DNA from: Changpingibacter yushuensis
Lineage (GTDB): Bacteria; Actinomycetota; Actinomycetes; Actinomycetales; Actinomycetaceae
DNA length: 64,000 nt
Reading direction: 5' to 3'
NCBI RefSeq assembly: GCF_014041995.1
Contig: NZ_CP059492.1
Location: forward strand, 1,116,001 to 1,180,000
The notes below the pieces were generated by a model that had not been told where the DNA came from, did not search any database, and was given only the letters and a program-made list of their open reading frames with translations. Both the position numbers and the translations under genes were made by a program. Shown piece after piece: positions 17,498-26,668 of this stretch (the stretch's first letter is position 1; each line of letters starts with the position of its first letter).

Positions 17498-18964
17498 TCA
17501 GTAGACGAAGCTCATTGGAGCATCGACGTTGGAGTCGTACTCGACGACCTTTTTCTTAGTGTTGATACCTTCGAGTGCGTAGCGGCGGATCAATAAGAAC
17601 CACACAACGCCCAGGGCCGTGTACAAGAGAGTAAACAACCCCATGGAGAGGACGATTGAGAACGCAGATACGTTGCCAGACACTCCGAGGTTGGTCAGCA
17701 GCATCACATCGTTCTGGCCCGGATTTACCACCCACGGCTGACGTCCCATTTCCGTGAGCAACCAGCCGGTAGAGGAAGCAATGAATGGAATCGGAATCAT
17801 GAAGTTCGCAAATAGGCCGACCTTCTCAGATCGGTTGATCCGAGATCCCCGCAAGTACCAGAAACCCAAAAGCGAGAGACCAAAGAACAAGAAACCAATG
17901 CCAACCATGATGCGGAACGAATAGAACGTCACAGTCAGATTTGGACGGTAATCCTGATCCGGTCCGAAGACGTCAGCGTACTTTTCCTGAAGTTCGGCAT
18001 TAACGTCATCCAACCCCTGGAGGAAGGAGGCCTCCCCAGAGAAGTGATTGGTAGCCATAAAGGATTCAACACCAGGAATGGGCAGAACCAGCTGAGCGCC
18101 ATCGCACGAGCGTGTGTCCATGATGAGCGTCAGCTCATGAGCTTCGCCAGACTCACAGACTCCCATCATTGCGGCTGCCTTGGCCGGCTGAATTTCGACA
18201 ACATGTTGCCCCATGATGTGCCCGGAGCCGATAAGGCCAATCGAAGCAATGAGCACTGATACTAAGCCAATGCGTGCAGCTGGCTTCCAGTAAGTACGCG
18301 CTTCCTCCTCATTTCCAGAAATGCGAACCGAACGTGCCATCCACCAAATGGAGAGGGCAGCTACCAGAGTTCCCGAAATGAGGAAAGCAGCGGAGATTGT
18401 GTGGGCAAATGTCAGGAGAGAAGTGGTACTAAACAGAACCTTCAGGAATCCGCCCATGCCGTCCAGTTCTGCGCGGCCGGTTTCTGGATTCACGATTGCA
18501 CCCTCTGGGTACTGCATGAACGAATTGGCAGCCAGAATGAAGAATGCCGAGACCGCGGAACCAAGTGCGAAGAGCCAGATTGTGAGCGTGTGAACCTTTG
18601 GAGAGAGACGGCCCTTTCCGAATATCCACAGTCCGAGGAACGTGGACTCCAAGAAGAAGGCCAAGAGGGCTTCAAACGCGAGCGGAGCCCCGAAGATATC
18701 GCCGACGTAGCGCGAGTACTCCGACCAGTTCATGCCAAACTGGAACTCCTGGACGATGCCGGTTGCGACGCCGAGGGCGAAGTTGATGAGAAGGATCTTT
18801 CCGAAGAAATCTGTGACCTTCTGCCATTTGGGGTTTCCAGTCCGATATGCGGCTGTTTGCATAATCGCGACGAGCGTAGCGAGTCCGATTGTCAACGGCA
18901 CCAATATGAAGTGGTAGACCGTGGTAATACCGAATTGCCACCGTGCGAGCTCGAGGGCTTCCAC
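17498..18964 (-). CDS. cydA: Cytochrome bd ubiquinol oxidase subunit I
   Basis: CydA binds haems b558, b595 and d and oxidises quinol. The GTG at 18964 follows GAAAGGTG at the right distance and gives the usual N-terminus (M)EALELARWQFG; an upstream frame to 19003 is less likely. Candidate haem ligands are visible: His18 in TTVYHF, His in TFAHTISAAF, and the methionine of TEMGRQPW, which includes the family GRQPW motif. The quinol loop lies between, so this is a standard-length subunit of 489 residues. A DosR-like palindrome lies 63 bases upstream of the start. Confidence 0.95.
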   Translation of the reverse strand: MEALELARWQFGITTVYHFILVPLTIGLATLVAIMQTAAYRTGNPKWQKVTDFFGKILLINFALGVATGIVQEFQFGMNWSEYSRYVGDIFGAPLAFEALLAFFLESTFLGLWIFGKGRLSPKVHTLTIWLFALGSAVSAFFILAANSFMQYPEGAIVNPETGRAELDGMGGFLKVLFSTTSLLTFAHTISAAFLISGTLVAALSIWWMARSVRISGNEEEARTYWKPAARIGLVSVLIASIGLIGSGHIMGQHVVEIQPAKAAAMMGVCESGEAHELTLIMDTRSCDGAQLVLPIPGVESFMATNHFSGEASFLQGLDDVNAELQEKYADVFGPDQDYRPNLTVTFYSFRIMVGIGFLFFGLSLLGFWYLRGSRINRSEKVGLFANFMIPIPFIASSTGWLLTEMGRQPWVVNPGQNDVMLLTNLGVSGNVSAFSIVLSMGLFTLLYTALGVVWFLLIRRYALEGINTKKKVVEYDSNVDAPMSFVY

Positions 18965-19026
18965 GTGAACACCTTTCGATCGAGCGAACGTTGAAGAGGA
19001 CAATGCGATCGATGAACGAACCCGAA

Positions 19027-19044
19027 GTGGGACTCAGGTCCCAC
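19027..19044. promoter_or_regulatory. DosR/DevR-like box upstream of cydA
   Basis: GTGGGAC-TCAG-GTCCCAC is a perfect inverted repeat. The inner 14 bases GGGACTCAGGTCCC match the mycobacterial DosR core GGGACTWWAGTCCC at 12 of 14 positions. It lies 63 bases upstream of the cydA GTG, a normal place for an activator, and the window encodes a DevR-like regulator and DevS-like kinase. Regulation is inferred. Confidence 0.6.
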
Positions 19045-19350
19045 GATTCGGCCTGTGTAGAACCGTCTTGTTCTCGAAGTTGCTACGAACGGCGCACAGG
19101 TTCTTTTTAGGGATTCCGCGGAGCCAACGCAGCATGACATACCAATCTTGGCGCATTCTGAGTCTGCATTCCACCAGAATCGCGCTTTTTGTGAAGTTTA
19201 ATCCTGAATTAGTCAAGAGAAAGCCAAAAGTGGAGCTACGGCCGTCATTTCGGAACGGTGCTCTGCACGTTCTCGCAGAGCAAGAGAGGTGTCTTGACAG
19301 TCCTCGTGCGGATAGGGAGCGGGCGGGGTGGCGATTGTGCCAACCCGAAC
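19045..19350. other. Non-coding stretch upstream of cydA
   Basis: I see no convincing gene here. Open frames on both strands are short, rich in arginine and unlike known proteins. The region should contain the divergent start regions for cydA, but no clear -10/-35 pair is visible. Confidence 0.5.
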
Positions 19351-19452
19351 CAAAGACGTCCACTCGCACAACAAAGACGTCCACTCGCACAACAAAGACG
19401 TCCACTCGCACAACAAAGACGTCCACTCGCACAACAAAGACGTCCACTCGCA
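19351..19452. repeat. 21-bp tandem minisatellite
   Basis: Four identical 21-bp units containing GACGTCCACTCGCAC run from 19351 to 19434, followed by a fifth copy matching through its first 18 bases. The period equals two turns of B-DNA and also seven codons, so several frames stay open across it (KTSTRTT repeats). It lies between the divergent cydA and rne genes. Confidence 0.95.
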
Positions 19453-19839
19453 AGAAGTGGGACAGACGTCCTATTGTCTCAAGGACAGTGTCACCAACGC
19501 GGGGTCTCTGCGTTACAGGGAAGCTCGGCTCAGTCCGTGTGGAGGTGGCCACAGTCGGCAAACGATGCAGATGAGCGTGGAGGTTCTGACGCTTCACGGT
19601 GGAACCACGGCCAGTTACGGATCGGCATATGCCGCCGATCACACCTGTAGCTCCACAATGGATGCCACGTTGCCCACGCTGAGTGTGTCAATAGACCGCA
19701 CTTTGTTCATGTGCGAGAATAGACGCGGTGTTAGGTGTACCCGCATCACTTAACAGCCTGACGGTCTGATCCGATTCACTGTGCGCCGCTCATGCGCCGC
19801 CGCCGGTGGGGATATCGCCTCGGGTGTAAAGAGCTTTCC

Positions 19840-19901
19840 GCGGCAGAGCCGCGATTACATGGTCTAGATAGACACGTGGATGAGGGGCGTGGCCTATCTA
19901 G
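19840..19901 (+). promoter_or_regulatory. Structured 5' leader of rne
   Basis: Two stems precede the rne start: CGCGGC-AGA-GCCGCG at 19840-19854, and CTAGATAG (19864-19871) paired with CTATCTAG (19894-19901). The second ends just before the AGGAG ribosome site. RNase E is known to regulate its own message through 5' leader hairpins in other bacteria; the same role here is inference. Confidence 0.5.
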
Positions 19902-19917
19902 GCAGGAGTGTGTACGC

Positions 19918-22746
19918 ATGGCTGATGAAGCCACGACGTCTGATCGGTCAACCGAACAGGCAACAAACGAATCCCAGCAGCCTTCGGCTGCCTCCGCGTC
20001 TGGTGAAACTGCTGCAAGTGCGAGGCCAAAGCGCAAGCCGGCAGCCCGCACCCGTAAGAAGGTTGAGCAGGTAACGCCAGATGTGTCCGATGCAGTCGCG
20101 CAATCGCTGGCAGAGCTCAAGATTGAGGCGCCTAAGCGCACAGTTAAGCGCCCTACGGCCCACATTGAGGACGCCGATGCCCTCCTAGAAGGCATCCAAC
20201 CTCACGACGCTACGCCGGAGAAGTCTACAAGGGTCCGCAAGACGAAGGCTGCTGGCGCAACCAAGCAAGCAGTACCGGACTCTAGTGAGCAAGAGTCCAA
20301 GCCGAAGCGCACCCGCACCCGCAAAGCTAGCGTCTCTGCAGCAACGCCCGATGCGGACGTTCTCTTCACGTCGACTCCCGAACCCGCTGGCACTACTCCT
20401 GAACCTGCAGAAGTCCCAGCGATGACCGCACTCCTGTTCCAAGAGCCAGATGTGGCGCGCGCCCGGACACGCCGTCGGCCAGCGCGCACAGATGCAGCCC
20501 CCGCACTCACTGCGAAGAGTGAAGTCGACGAACCTAGTGGGGCAACCTCCGCCGAATCGGACAAGGCTTCCGTGGCTGAAGCTGAAGATGACTCCGCACA
20601 AGAATCCAGCCGCCGCAAGCGCGGATCTCGCGGTCGCCGCAAGACCTCCGAAGAAGTGGCTGAGCAGGCGCCCGAGGAACCCGCTGAGAACTCCTCCGCA
20701 CAGGGTGAGGCCGAGGCCGCTGCATCAACCGATGTCTCGGAATCCGGAAGTGTGACGCGTCGTCGTCGTCGCCGCCGCTCCACCGAATCCTCTGATGAGG
20801 TTGCAGCGCCGAAGGGATCGACTCGCCTTGAAGCGAAACGGCAGCGCAGGAAGGAAGGGCGCGAGGCTGGCCGCCGCCGTCATTCCGTAACGGAATCTGA
20901 GTACCTCGCGCGCCGCGAATCGGTCAAGAGGGACATGCTGGTGCGTGAGCAAGACGGTCTCAACCAGATCGCAGTGCTTGAAGATGGCGTTCTGGTAGAG
21001 CACTACGTAGCTCGCCACACTCAGGTCTCAATGGTCGGAAACGTCTACTTGGGTCGCGTTCAGAACGTTCTGCCCTCCATGGAAGCCGCGTTTGTTGACA
21101 TCGGAAAGGGCCGCAATGCCGTGCTCTACGCCGGTGAGGTCAACTGGGAAGCGGCCGGCATGGACGGCAAGCCGCGCCGAATTGAACAGGCTCTGAAGTC
21201 TGGCGATACCGTGCTGGTGCAGGTCACCAAGGACCCAATTGGGCACAAGGGTGCACGCCTGACGGCCCAGATCACGCTTGCGGGCCGCCACCTCGTTCTG
21301 GTTCCCTCCGGAGCAATGACCGGTATCTCCAGGAAGCTCCCGGAAAAGGAACGCCAGCGTCTGAAGAAGCTTCTTCGTGAAATTGTGCCGCCGGAACACG
21401 GCGTGATCGTTCGCACTGCTGCCGAAGGCGCCACCGAAGAGCAGCTGCGCGCAGACGTGGATCGGCTAACAAAGGCCTGGAACGACATCCAGCAGAAGTC
21501 CAAGAACTTCAAGTCGGCGCCGTCGCTCCTCAAGGGAGAACCTGAGCTGGCCGTGCGCGTGGTTCGCGATATCTTCAACGAAGATTTCCAGTCCCTCGTG
21601 GTTCAAGGCGACGAGGCGTGGTCTACCATCTCCGAATACGTCAGCGAGCTTTCACCGGAACTTTCGAGCAGGCTTTCGCACTGGACCAGCAGCAAGGACA
21701 TCTTTGCTGAGCACCGCGTTGACGAACAGCTAGCCAAAGCGTTTGATCGCAAAGTGTGGCTGCCATCGGGTGGAACGCTCATCATCGACCGTACCGAAGC
21801 AATGACCGTCATTGACGTCAACACAGGCAAGTTCACCGGTGCTGGCGGCACGCTCGAAGAGACAGTCACTCGCAACAACCTGGAGGCGGCCGAAGAGATC
21901 GTCCGTCAACTGCGTCTTCGTGACATCGGTGGAATCATAGTGGTGGACTTCATCGATATGGTGCTCGAAGCGAACCGTGAGCTCGTTCTGCGCAGGCTCA
22001 TTGAGTGTTTGGGGCGCGACCGCACCCGCCACCAAGTGGCTGAGGTAACCTCGCTGGGACTCATTCAGATGACCCGCAAGCGCGTTGGCCAAGGTTTGGT
22101 TGAAGCTTTCTCAACTCCATGTGAGGCCTGTGAAGGCCGCGGCTTTATCACCCATACGCACCCGGTTGAGCGCAACGATCAAGGTGCTGAAGTTCCCGTG
22201 CGCCGCAAGAACAAGCCAGTCAAGCAGCGTGAGACTCCTACTGAGCCAGCCGTTGTGGAAGAAGAATCCAAGCACGGTGAAGCGAAGGCGGCAATCAACT
22301 CGATTGCGGCAGCCGCGGCCAAGGGGCACGGCGAGCAGCCTGATGATGCGAACCACAGCACTGGTGGAGACGGCCGCGAGAATTTGGCGGGCGACGCTAG
22401 CGCCGATGCCACAACCGAAAGCGAATCCGAGGATAAGCCTGTAAACAGGCGAGGTAGCTCGCGGGGAGCCAAGAGCCGAAACTCGAATGCCGGTACGGGT
22501 AGCACCGGAAGGCAGACGCGCGGCAACGCGCGCCGAGGATCCAATCGCAGTTCGAATCCCGCCACCAGTATCGCTGCAGCGGATAATGCTTCCGTGAGCA
22601 CCACAGCTCCAAACGGTGACGGTGAGAAGGCAGCAGGTTCTGCGGAGCCGGCGCGTGCGCGCCGCACGCGCCGCGTAAGCTCCTCAGGCACAATCACTCC
22701 GGGAGCCGGAGCAAGCGGGGCAATTCTCAGCTTCCCAGCTGAGTAA
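19918..22746 (+). CDS. rne: Ribonuclease E/G family protein
   Basis: RNase E starts mRNA decay and rRNA processing. The ATG at 19918 follows AGGAG by nine bases and gives about 942 residues; the frame is open further upstream to 19792, which is probably leader. Residues 1-340 are a low-complexity tail rich in lysine, arginine, alanine and glutamate, typical of actinobacterial RNase E. The catalytic core follows: an S1 domain (MVGNVYLGRVQNVLPSMEAA), the metal-site strands VIDVNTGKFTG and IIVVDFIDM, and the zinc-link CEACEGRGF. A second basic and acidic tail of about 170 residues ends the protein and may bind RNA or partners. Confidence 0.93.
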   Translation: MADEATTSDRSTEQATNESQQPSAASASGETAASARPKRKPAARTRKKVEQVTPDVSDAVAQSLAELKIEAPKRTVKRPTAHIEDADALLEGIQPHDATPEKSTRVRKTKAAGATKQAVPDSSEQESKPKRTRTRKASVSAATPDADVLFTSTPEPAGTTPEPAEVPAMTALLFQEPDVARARTRRRPARTDAAPALTAKSEVDEPSGATSAESDKASVAEAEDDSAQESSRRKRGSRGRRKTSEEVAEQAPEEPAENSSAQGEAEAAASTDVSESGSVTRRRRRRRSTESSDEVAAPKGSTRLEAKRQRRKEGREAGRRRHSVTESEYLARRESVKRDMLVREQDGLNQIAVLEDGVLVEHYVARHTQVSMVGNVYLGRVQNVLPSMEAAFVDIGKGRNAVLYAGEVNWEAAGMDGKPRRIEQALKSGDTVLVQVTKDPIGHKGARLTAQITLAGRHLVLVPSGAMTGISRKLPEKERQRLKKLLREIVPPEHGVIVRTAAEGATEEQLRADVDRLTKAWNDIQQKSKNFKSAPSLLKGEPELAVRVVRDIFNEDFQSLVVQGDEAWSTISEYVSELSPELSSRLSHWTSSKDIFAEHRVDEQLAKAFDRKVWLPSGGTLIIDRTEAMTVIDVNTGKFTGAGGTLEETVTRNNLEAAEEIVRQLRLRDIGGIIVVDFIDMVLEANRELVLRRLIECLGRDRTRHQVAEVTSLGLIQMTRKRVGQGLVEAFSTPCEACEGRGFITHTHPVERNDQGAEVPVRRKNKPVKQRETPTEPAVVEEESKHGEAKAAINSIAAAAAKGHGEQPDDANHSTGGDGRENLAGDASADATTESESEDKPVNRRGSSRGAKSRNSNAGTGSTGRQTRGNARRGSNRSSNPATSIAAADNASVSTTAPNGDGEKAAGSAEPARARRTRRVSSSGTITPGAGASGAILSFPAE

Positions 22747-22799
22747 AGAGGCTAGGGCAATCTGAGCGAGTTGACCGGCGTGGCGCATCCCATACTCAT

Positions 22800-22818
22800 G
22801 GGCCGCGTCCGGCGGCCC
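22800..22818 (+). terminator. Hairpin after rne / in the rplU leader
   Basis: GGGCCGC and GCGGCCC form a 7-bp stem with a five-base loop, 54 bases after the rne stop. There is no T-run. It may be the rne terminator or part of the rplU leader. Confidence 0.4.
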
Positions 22819-22945
22819 GGCGGACTTGCCCAAGCTCTGCCTCACCAAGTAATCTAAATAGTCGGCGCGCTGATTGAGTATCAAGCTCGGTGCGCCCAAC
22901 AGTCAGAGCATCGCGCATCAGCGCGAGCAGCCGTAATCAACAGAG

Positions 22946-23263
22946 ATGAGCAAGAACGTGGTTTACGCGATCGTCAAGGCCGGCGGCCGTCAAGAGAAGG
23001 TGTCCGTCGGGTCCGTCGTCGTCGTTGACAAGATGGAAGGACAGGCCGGCGATACCGTTGAGCTTGAGCCCATCATGCTCGTTGACGGTGACAAGGTCAC
23101 CACGGCTGCCGATGGCATTTCAGCAAAGGTAACCGCCGAGGTCGTTCGGGACGATAAGGGCCCGAAGATTTCGATCATCAAGTACAAGAACAAGACGGGT
23201 TACCGCAAGCGTCAGGGTCACCGCCAGAAGCTGACCCGCCTCAAGGTCACCGGCATCAAGTGA
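22946..23263 (+). CDS. rplU: 50S ribosomal protein L21
   Basis: The 105-residue protein matches L21 along its whole length: [17 protein letters not shown] at the N-terminus and the conserved C-terminal [16 protein letters not shown]21 binds 23S rRNA next to L20. It is followed by rpmA and obg in the usual order. Confidence 0.97.
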   Translation: MSKNVVYAIVKAGGRQEKVSVGSVVVVDKMEGQAGDTVELEPIMLVDGDKVTTAADGISAKVTAEVVRDDKGPKISIIKYKNKTGYRKRQGHRQKLTRLKVTGIK

Positions 23264-23267
23264 GTCG

Positions 23268-23289
23268 TGGGACTGCATGGGCAGTCCCA
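23268..23289 (+). promoter_or_regulatory. Hairpin between rplU and rpmA
   Basis: TGGGACTGC-ATGG-GCAGTCCCA is a perfect 9-bp stem in the 63-base gap. With no T-run it is more likely an mRNA processing or stability element than a terminator. Confidence 0.5.
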
Positions 23290-23326
23290 ACTCCGTCAAC
23301 GCATCCAAAGAGAGCAGGTTTCGAAG

Positions 23327-23584
23327 ATGGCACATAAGAAGGGCGCAAGCTCCTCACGCAACGGGCGCGATTCCAACGCGCAGCGCCTCGGTGTCAAGCG
23401 TTTCGGTGGTGAATCCGTCAAGGCTGGCGAGATCCTCGTCCGTCAGCGTGGCACCCACTTCCACCCAGGCATCAACGTAGGCCGCGGTAAGGACGATACT
23501 CTATTCGCTCTGTCCGCTGGCAACGTCCAGTTCGGCACTCGTCGTGACCGCAAGGTCATTGACATCGTTGTCGCAGAGGCCTGA
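23327..23584 (+). CDS. rpmA: 50S ribosomal protein L27
   Basis: The start at 23327 gives [20 protein letters not shown], the universal L27 N-terminus that reaches the peptidyl transferase centre; the frame upstream of it is the rplU-rpmA gap. The rest ([20 protein letters not shown]) is standard, 85 residues in all. A strong terminator follows. Confidence 0.97.
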   Translation: MAHKKGASSSRNGRDSNAQRLGVKRFGGESVKAGEILVRQRGTHFHPGINVGRGKDDTLFALSAGNVQFGTRRDRKVIDIVVAEA

Positions 23585-23601
23585 TAGGTTTCAGACTTTG
23601 A

Positions 23602-23634
23602 GGGGCGGAAGGCCATGCCTTCCGTCCCTTTTTG
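23602..23634 (+). terminator. Rho-independent terminator after rpmA
   Basis: GGGGCGGAAGG and CCTTCCGTCCC form an 11-bp stem with one G-T pair and a CCATG loop, followed by TTTTTG. Confidence 0.9.
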
Positions 23635-23700
23635 TTTCACAAGCACTCAATGTTGCTTCACAAGCACGTAATTCCAATCGTCACTTAGAGGAGACACCTC

Positions 23701-25221
23701 ATGGCAAGCTTTGTTGATCGCGTGGTGCTGCACGTTGCAGCCGGAAACGGCGGCAACGGCTGCGCATCGGTGCATCGCGAGAAGTTCAAGCCGCTCGGCG
23801 GTCCAGATGGAGCAAATGGCGGAAACGGCGGCGACGTCGTCGTGGTGGTGGACCCTCAAGTGACCACTCTGCTGACCTACCACCATTCTCCTCACCAGAG
23901 TGCAGAATCGGGCGCTCAGGGCGCTGGGGATATGCGCATGGGCCGAAATGGTTCTGACCTTTTGGTACGCGTACCCTCTGGCACTGTGGTGAAGTCTCCA
24001 GAGGGCGATGTGCTCGCGGACCTCGTCACCGTGGGTGAGCGGTATGTGGCCGCTCGTGGCGGGCGTGGCGGTCTGGGCAATGCCGCGCTGGCTTCTCCCA
24101 AGCGCAAGGCTCCAGGCTTCGCGTTGCTGGGTGATGAAGGCGAAGTACGGGACATCGTTCTTGAACTGAAGTCGGTGGCTGATGTGGCCCTCGTGGGCTT
24201 CCCGAGCGCTGGCAAATCTTCGCTCATTGCGGCCATGTCGGCTGCCCGGCCCAAGATCGCCGATTATCCCTTCACAACGCTAATCCCGAACCTCGGTGTT
24301 GTTCAGGCAGGTGCAGAGCGTTACACGATAGCAGACGTCCCCGGTCTGATTCCTGGCGCCTCGGAAGGCAAGGGTCTTGGACTCGAGTTTTTGCGCCACA
24401 TTGAACGTTGCGCGGTTATTGTGCACGTTCTTGACTGCGCCACGCTTGAGCCGGGCCGCGATCCACTTTCAGACCTCGACCTCATCGAATCGGAGCTTGC
24501 TGCGTACTCGGAGCAGCTACCGGTAGAAGAGGGCCGCGTCCCGCTCATGGAACGTCCACGGCTTGCCGTACTGAACAAGATTGATGTGCCCGAAGCTCGT
24601 GAGCTCGCAGAGTTCGTCAAAGAAGAACTGGAGGCTCGCGGCCTTCAGGTGTTCCTTGTCTCCGCTGTATCGCACGAGGGGCTTCGCGCACTTTCATTCT
24701 CACTTGCCTCAGCGGTGGCAGAAGCGCGATTGGCTGCCCCTGCACCAGAGGAAGCTCCTCGTGTTGTGCTGCGCCCGCGTTCGCGCAATCAGCAGGAGTT
24801 CACGATCCATCGCGCTTCACGTTCCGGTGAGGATTTCTTCGTCATTCGTGGCGACAAGCCGGAACGCTGGGTGCGTCAGACCAACTTCGATAACGACGAG
24901 GCCGTCGGTTACCTAGCTGACAAGCTCGACTCTCTTGGCATCGAGAAGGGACTTCTGGCAGCGGGCGCCCGAGCAGGCGACATGGTGGTGATTGGCCCGG
25001 AGGATACCGGCTACATCTTCGATTGGGAGCCCACCATGATGACCGGTGCTGAGCTGTTGGGTCCGCGCGGAACAGATCTGCGCTTGGATGAAAGCCAACG
25101 GCCCTCGCGCAGCGAACGCCGCAAGGAGTACAAGGACCGCATGGATGCCAAGACTGAAGCGCGCGATGCGTTGTGGACTGAGCGGCAAGCTGGCCACTGG
25201 ACGGATCCTGGCGAGGAATAA
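23701..25221 (+). CDS. obg: GTPase Obg/CgtA
   Basis: Obg is an essential GTPase linked to 50S assembly and stress control. The 506-residue protein has a glycine-rich Obg domain (residues 1-160, with [10 protein letters not shown]-like loops), a G domain starting at [10 protein letters not shown] with NKID as the specificity motif, and the C-terminal OCT domain seen in Gram-positive Obg, followed by a charged tail. It has its own GAGGAGA ribosome site and follows the rpmA terminator, so it may have its own promoter. Confidence 0.96.
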   Translation: MASFVDRVVLHVAAGNGGNGCASVHREKFKPLGGPDGANGGNGGDVVVVVDPQVTTLLTYHHSPHQSAESGAQGAGDMRMGRNGSDLLVRVPSGTVVKSPEGDVLADLVTVGERYVAARGGRGGLGNAALASPKRKAPGFALLGDEGEVRDIVLELKSVADVALVGFPSAGKSSLIAAMSAARPKIADYPFTTLIPNLGVVQAGAERYTIADVPGLIPGASEGKGLGLEFLRHIERCAVIVHVLDCATLEPGRDPLSDLDLIESELAAYSEQLPVEEGRVPLMERPRLAVLNKIDVPEARELAEFVKEELEARGLQVFLVSAVSHEGLRALSFSLASAVAEARLAAPAPEEAPRVVLRPRSRNQQEFTIHRASRSGEDFFVIRGDKPERWVRQTNFDNDEAVGYLADKLDSLGIEKGLLAAGARAGDMVVIGPEDTGYIFDWEPTMMTGAELLGPRGTDLRLDESQRPSRSERRKEYKDRMDAKTEARDALWTERQAGHWTDPGEE

Positions 25222-25238
25222 AGGAATCGTGGACGTGG

Positions 25239-25285
25239 GGAGCCTTCACACCGTATTAGTGGCACTATTACGGTGTGAAGGCTCC
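25239..25285 (+). promoter_or_regulatory. Large hairpin covering the proB start codon
   Basis: A perfect 17-bp inverted repeat has arms at 25239-25255 and 25269-25285 (right arm TACGGTGTGAAGGCTCC). After one mismatch, the inner bases also pair as TAGTG-G-CACTA. The proB GTG at 25275 is inside the right arm, and no T-run follows. Confidence 0.8.
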
Positions 25286-26381
25286 ACTGCTTAATCGTCA
25301 TCTGCTTGGACAGGCCCGCCGCGTCGTAGTCAAGGTGGGCTCGTCGTCGTTGACTCTGCCAGATGGTAGCCTCAACTGGACTCAGCTGACTCACCTCACT
25401 TCTGTTCTGAGTGCTGCCCGTGAAAGGGGCCAGCAGGTGGTCCTTGTATCATCGGGAGCGGCCGCCGCTGGAGCGCCAGCACTGGGCCTGACAGGGCGCC
25501 CTCGTGAGATCCACATCTACCAAGCAGCATGCATGGTTGGACAGTCGCGGCTCATGGCTGCCTACGAACATGAGTTCCTCAAAGCGGGCATCACGATCGG
25601 CCAGATCCTTCTGACGGTTGAAGACGTGGTTAACCGGCGCCAATACTCAAATGCGCAGAGCGCATTGCGCACGCTTTTAGGCCTCGGAGTGATCCCGATT
25701 GTCAATGAGAATGACGCCGTCGCTACCGATGAACATCGCTTTGGCGACAACGATCGGTTGGCTGCTTTGACGGCCCATCTGGTGGACGCCGATGCACTGA
25801 TTCTGCTCACAGATGTGGACGGATTGTATACTGCTCCACCGAAGTATTCCCAAGCTAGGCTCATCACTGAGGTCAACTCTCGCAAGGACCTCGAAAGCCT
25901 TGAGATTACGGGACGTGGCTCCGACGTCGGCACAGGTGGAATGCGCACCAAGGTTGACGCCGCCGAACTCGCATCTTCGGGCGGTGTGCCCGTTTTGTTG
26001 ACGTCAGCGGAGAACGTGGGCACCGCGTTCGAATCCGGGAATGTGGGTACGTGGTTCAACCCTACGGGGCGGCGATCTTCGGCACGCCGGCTTTGGCTCG
26101 AACATGCCGCGCAGGTTCGTGGGCAGATCATTGTGGACGACGGCGCCGCGGCCGCCTTGCGCAAGCGCGGGGTTTCGTTGCTCCCAGTGGGAGTTGCAGC
26201 GGTGGCCGGCCGATTCGGTCCTGGCGATATGGTGGAGATTCGGGACATGACCGGGCACGCAATTGCGCGCGGCCTCTCAGGCTTTTCTTCAGAGGAACTG
26301 GTGCGAATTGCGGGGGACCGGGACGGCGCTCAGGGTATGAAGCCCGTGGTGCACGTCAACGATCTAGTTCGATTGAGCTGA
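25275..26381 (+). CDS. proB: Glutamate 5-kinase
   Basis: ProB phosphorylates glutamate, the first step of proline synthesis. The amino acid kinase domain has VVVKVGSSSLT at the start, NENDAVATDEHRFGDNDRLA, and GRGSDVGTGGMRTKVDAA; a C-terminal PUA domain (from about residue 275) completes the 368-residue protein. The GTG at 25275 is the only start before the conserved VVKVG strand, yet it lies within a long hairpin and lacks a visible ribosome site. ProA is encoded about 2 kb downstream, separated by two other genes. Confidence 0.94.
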   Translation: MKAPLLNRHLLGQARRVVVKVGSSSLTLPDGSLNWTQLTHLTSVLSAARERGQQVVLVSSGAAAAGAPALGLTGRPREIHIYQAACMVGQSRLMAAYEHEFLKAGITIGQILLTVEDVVNRRQYSNAQSALRTLLGLGVIPIVNENDAVATDEHRFGDNDRLAALTAHLVDADALILLTDVDGLYTAPPKYSQARLITEVNSRKDLESLEITGRGSDVGTGGMRTKVDAAELASSGGVPVLLTSAENVGTAFESGNVGTWFNPTGRRSSARRLWLEHAAQVRGQIIVDDGAAAALRKRGVSLLPVGVAAVAGRFGPGDMVEIRDMTGHAIARGLSGFSSEELVRIAGDRDGAQGMKPVVHVNDLVRLS

Positions 26382-26386
26382 TCCTT

Positions 26387-26414
26387 AGGGCTTCTGGGCC
26401 CTTTACCCCTTTTG
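26387..26414 (+). terminator. Weak terminator after proB
   Basis: AGGGC-TTCTGG-GCCCT is a short stem followed by a pyrimidine-rich stretch ending CCCCTTTT, six bases past the proB stop. Confidence 0.45.
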
Positions 26415-26578
26415 AGTGATATCGTCCACTGTTTGGTGCTGCCGTCTTGCCATTCGGACGATGGGGTGGTTAATCTAACCTCGTGCCCGCCACAAGCGGA
26501 CATGCCCCGTCACGAGCGGGCCATTGTTCACACAGCATCGTGAAAAACCACGAGCTGCGTATGAAGGGATGAAAAGCC

Positions 26579-26668
26579 ATGACGCATGTTATGTCATCAC
26601 ACATTGAGGATCATCGTGCGTCTGCGGTCATCGTATTTCTCGTGAACCACTTTCGAATGTGTAGGTAA
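26579..26668 (+). CDS. Putative 29-residue leader peptide
   Basis: An ATG with GAAGGGA nine bases upstream opens a 29-codon frame that ends in ...NHFRMCR and a TAA. Actinobacteria often have short leader peptides ending in Cys-Arg ahead of sulphur-linked genes and luciferase-like oxidoreductases, where stalling at cysteine or other codons controls the downstream gene. Here the stop codon lies in the first arm of an inverted repeat, and a luciferase-like gene follows. The assignment is inference. Confidence 0.45.
   Translation: MTHVMSSHIEDHRASAVIVFLVNHFRMCR

Noticed and set aside
19351-19452. Possible CRISPR array
   Set aside because: The units are contiguous 21-bp repeats with no unique spacers and no cas genes nearby, so it is a minisatellite.
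19068-19574. 168-residue protein with KTSTRTT repeats
   Set aside because: The repeat is open in several frames on both strands, there is no family match and no good ribosome site.
25239-25285. Terminator of obg
   Set aside because: The stem is strong but has no T-run and contains the proB start codon, so I list it as a regulatory hairpin.
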